DNA of 6,425 bases, taken from contig DATFJV010000034.1 in NCBI GenBank assembly GCA_035268985.1, positions 1 to 6,425 of the forward strand, in the 5' to 3' direction. Positions 5,902 through 6,425 of this stretch are shown piece after piece. This DNA is from JAAYHV01 sp035268985. Its GTDB lineage: Bacteria > Bacillota > Clostridia > Peptostreptococcales > Anaerovoracaceae. The translations under genes were made by a program, and so were the position numbers. Position 1 is the stretch's first letter; each line of letters begins with the position of its first letter. Under the pieces are notes generated by a model. It was not told the DNA's origin and ran no database searches. It saw only the letters and a list, made by a program, of their open reading frames with translations.

Positions 5902-6425
5902 ATGAATAAAGAGAGACTTTCTCTGTTTGAAGCTTCTGCAATAATTACGGGTTATGGAATAGGTGGAGGAATAATGGCGGTGCCATATTTAGTTTCTAAG
6001 ACCAATCCGTATTTTTCTTTGATTTTAATCCTGGCGGCATATGTGGGAAGCTTGCTACTTCATTTAATGATGGCTGAGCTTACCACCAATGAAGGTAATT
6101 TACAGGTGGTGGAAATTGCCAAAAAGTATCTATTTAAAGATAACAAAATACTTACGGTGATATTCTTTGGGGTTATGCTATTCGTGTTTATAACCAGTCT
6201 ATCGGTATATATTGTTGGAGGAGCGGAGATTATTCTACAGTTTCTTAATATATCCGAGTTACTTGCCCAAGTTATCTTTTATGCCATAGCAGCAGTTATT
6301 GCCTTATTTGGTCTTAAGATATTAGGCGTGAGTGAAAAGATAGCAATATTAGTAATCTTGGGTCTTTATGTGGTTTTAATATTTGGTTCCTTTTCTTCCG
6401 GTTTAAATCCTATAGAAATATCAAA
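5902..6425 (+). CDS. Amino acid permease-like membrane protein (3' end outside window)
   Basis: The reading frame is open from ATG 5902 to the window edge, 174 codons plus two bases, so the C-terminal part is missing. Hydrophobic helices are seen at about 10-31, 37-58, 84-105, 120-138 and 144-165. Helix 1 contains the glycine-rich, broken-helix pattern GYGIGGGIMAVPYL (17-30), and helix 2 ends in MAELT (57-61). Both are typical of LeuT-fold amino acid transporters, closest in feel to the tryptophan/tyrosine permease and AAAP-type families. It would import amino acids by ion-coupled transport; the substrate is not readable. The start is firm: AAAGGAAG (5888-5895) stands in front, and the nearby ATG at 5897 runs into a stop after one codon. 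It has its own promoter at 5843-5871. The family call is moderately sure, since only the first five helices are present. Confidence 0.75.
   Translation, partial: MNKERLSLFEASAIITGYGIGGGIMAVPYLVSKTNPYFSLILILAAYVGSLLLHLMMAELTTNEGNLQVVEIAKKYLFKDNKILTVIFFGVMLFVFITSLSVYIVGGAEIILQFLNISELLAQVIFYAIAAVIALFGLKILGVSEKIAILVILGLYVVLIFGSFSSGLNPIEIS

Overview
The window is AT-rich, with strong AAGGAG-type ribosome binding sites, sigma-A-like promoters with TG-extended -10 boxes, a TTG start, and intrinsic terminators with short T-runs. This points to a low-GC Gram-positive anaerobe of the Clostridia or a close relative. That placement rests on composition and protein style, not on a marker gene. The window looks like chromosomal housekeeping and transport genes; I see no insertion sequence, phage gene, CRISPR array, tRNA or rRNA.

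Left part (1-3395): a 324-base non-coding stretch leads into a DEAD-box RNA helicase (325-1572, TTG start). After 68 bases without a visible terminator comes a complete ABC-type exporter half-transporter (1641-3395) with fused membrane and ATPase domains. The two may be co-transcribed. In the non-coding stretch the minus strand carries a TG-extended -10 box followed about 90 bases later by a good rho-independent terminator, so a small leftward RNA of about 120 nt is possible.

Middle part (3490-5827): a small two-helix membrane protein of unknown function (3490-3843) is followed by a hairpin terminator. Then come two divergent genes: a stand-alone NifX/NifB-C-terminal-type (dinitrogenase iron-molybdenum cofactor family) protein on the minus strand (3960-4349), and a 12-helix major facilitator transporter on the plus strand (4504-5721). 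Their 154-base intergenic region holds the most striking structure in the window: two near-consensus promoters, back to back and perfectly symmetric, each with a 17-base spacer. Their two TTGACA -35 boxes together form the perfect 14-base palindrome TTGACATATGTCAA. This predicts mutually exclusive or jointly regulated transcription of the two genes. The pair is bracketed by two related copies of one terminator-like repeat (about 3856-3928 and 5779-5830).

Right part (5902-6425): the first 174 residues of an amino-acid-permease-like membrane protein, with its own TG-extended promoter, run off the window edge.

No clearly new multi-gene system is visible. The leads worth following are the symmetric divergent promoter with its NifX-like/MFS gene pair, the repeated terminator, and the candidate small RNA.
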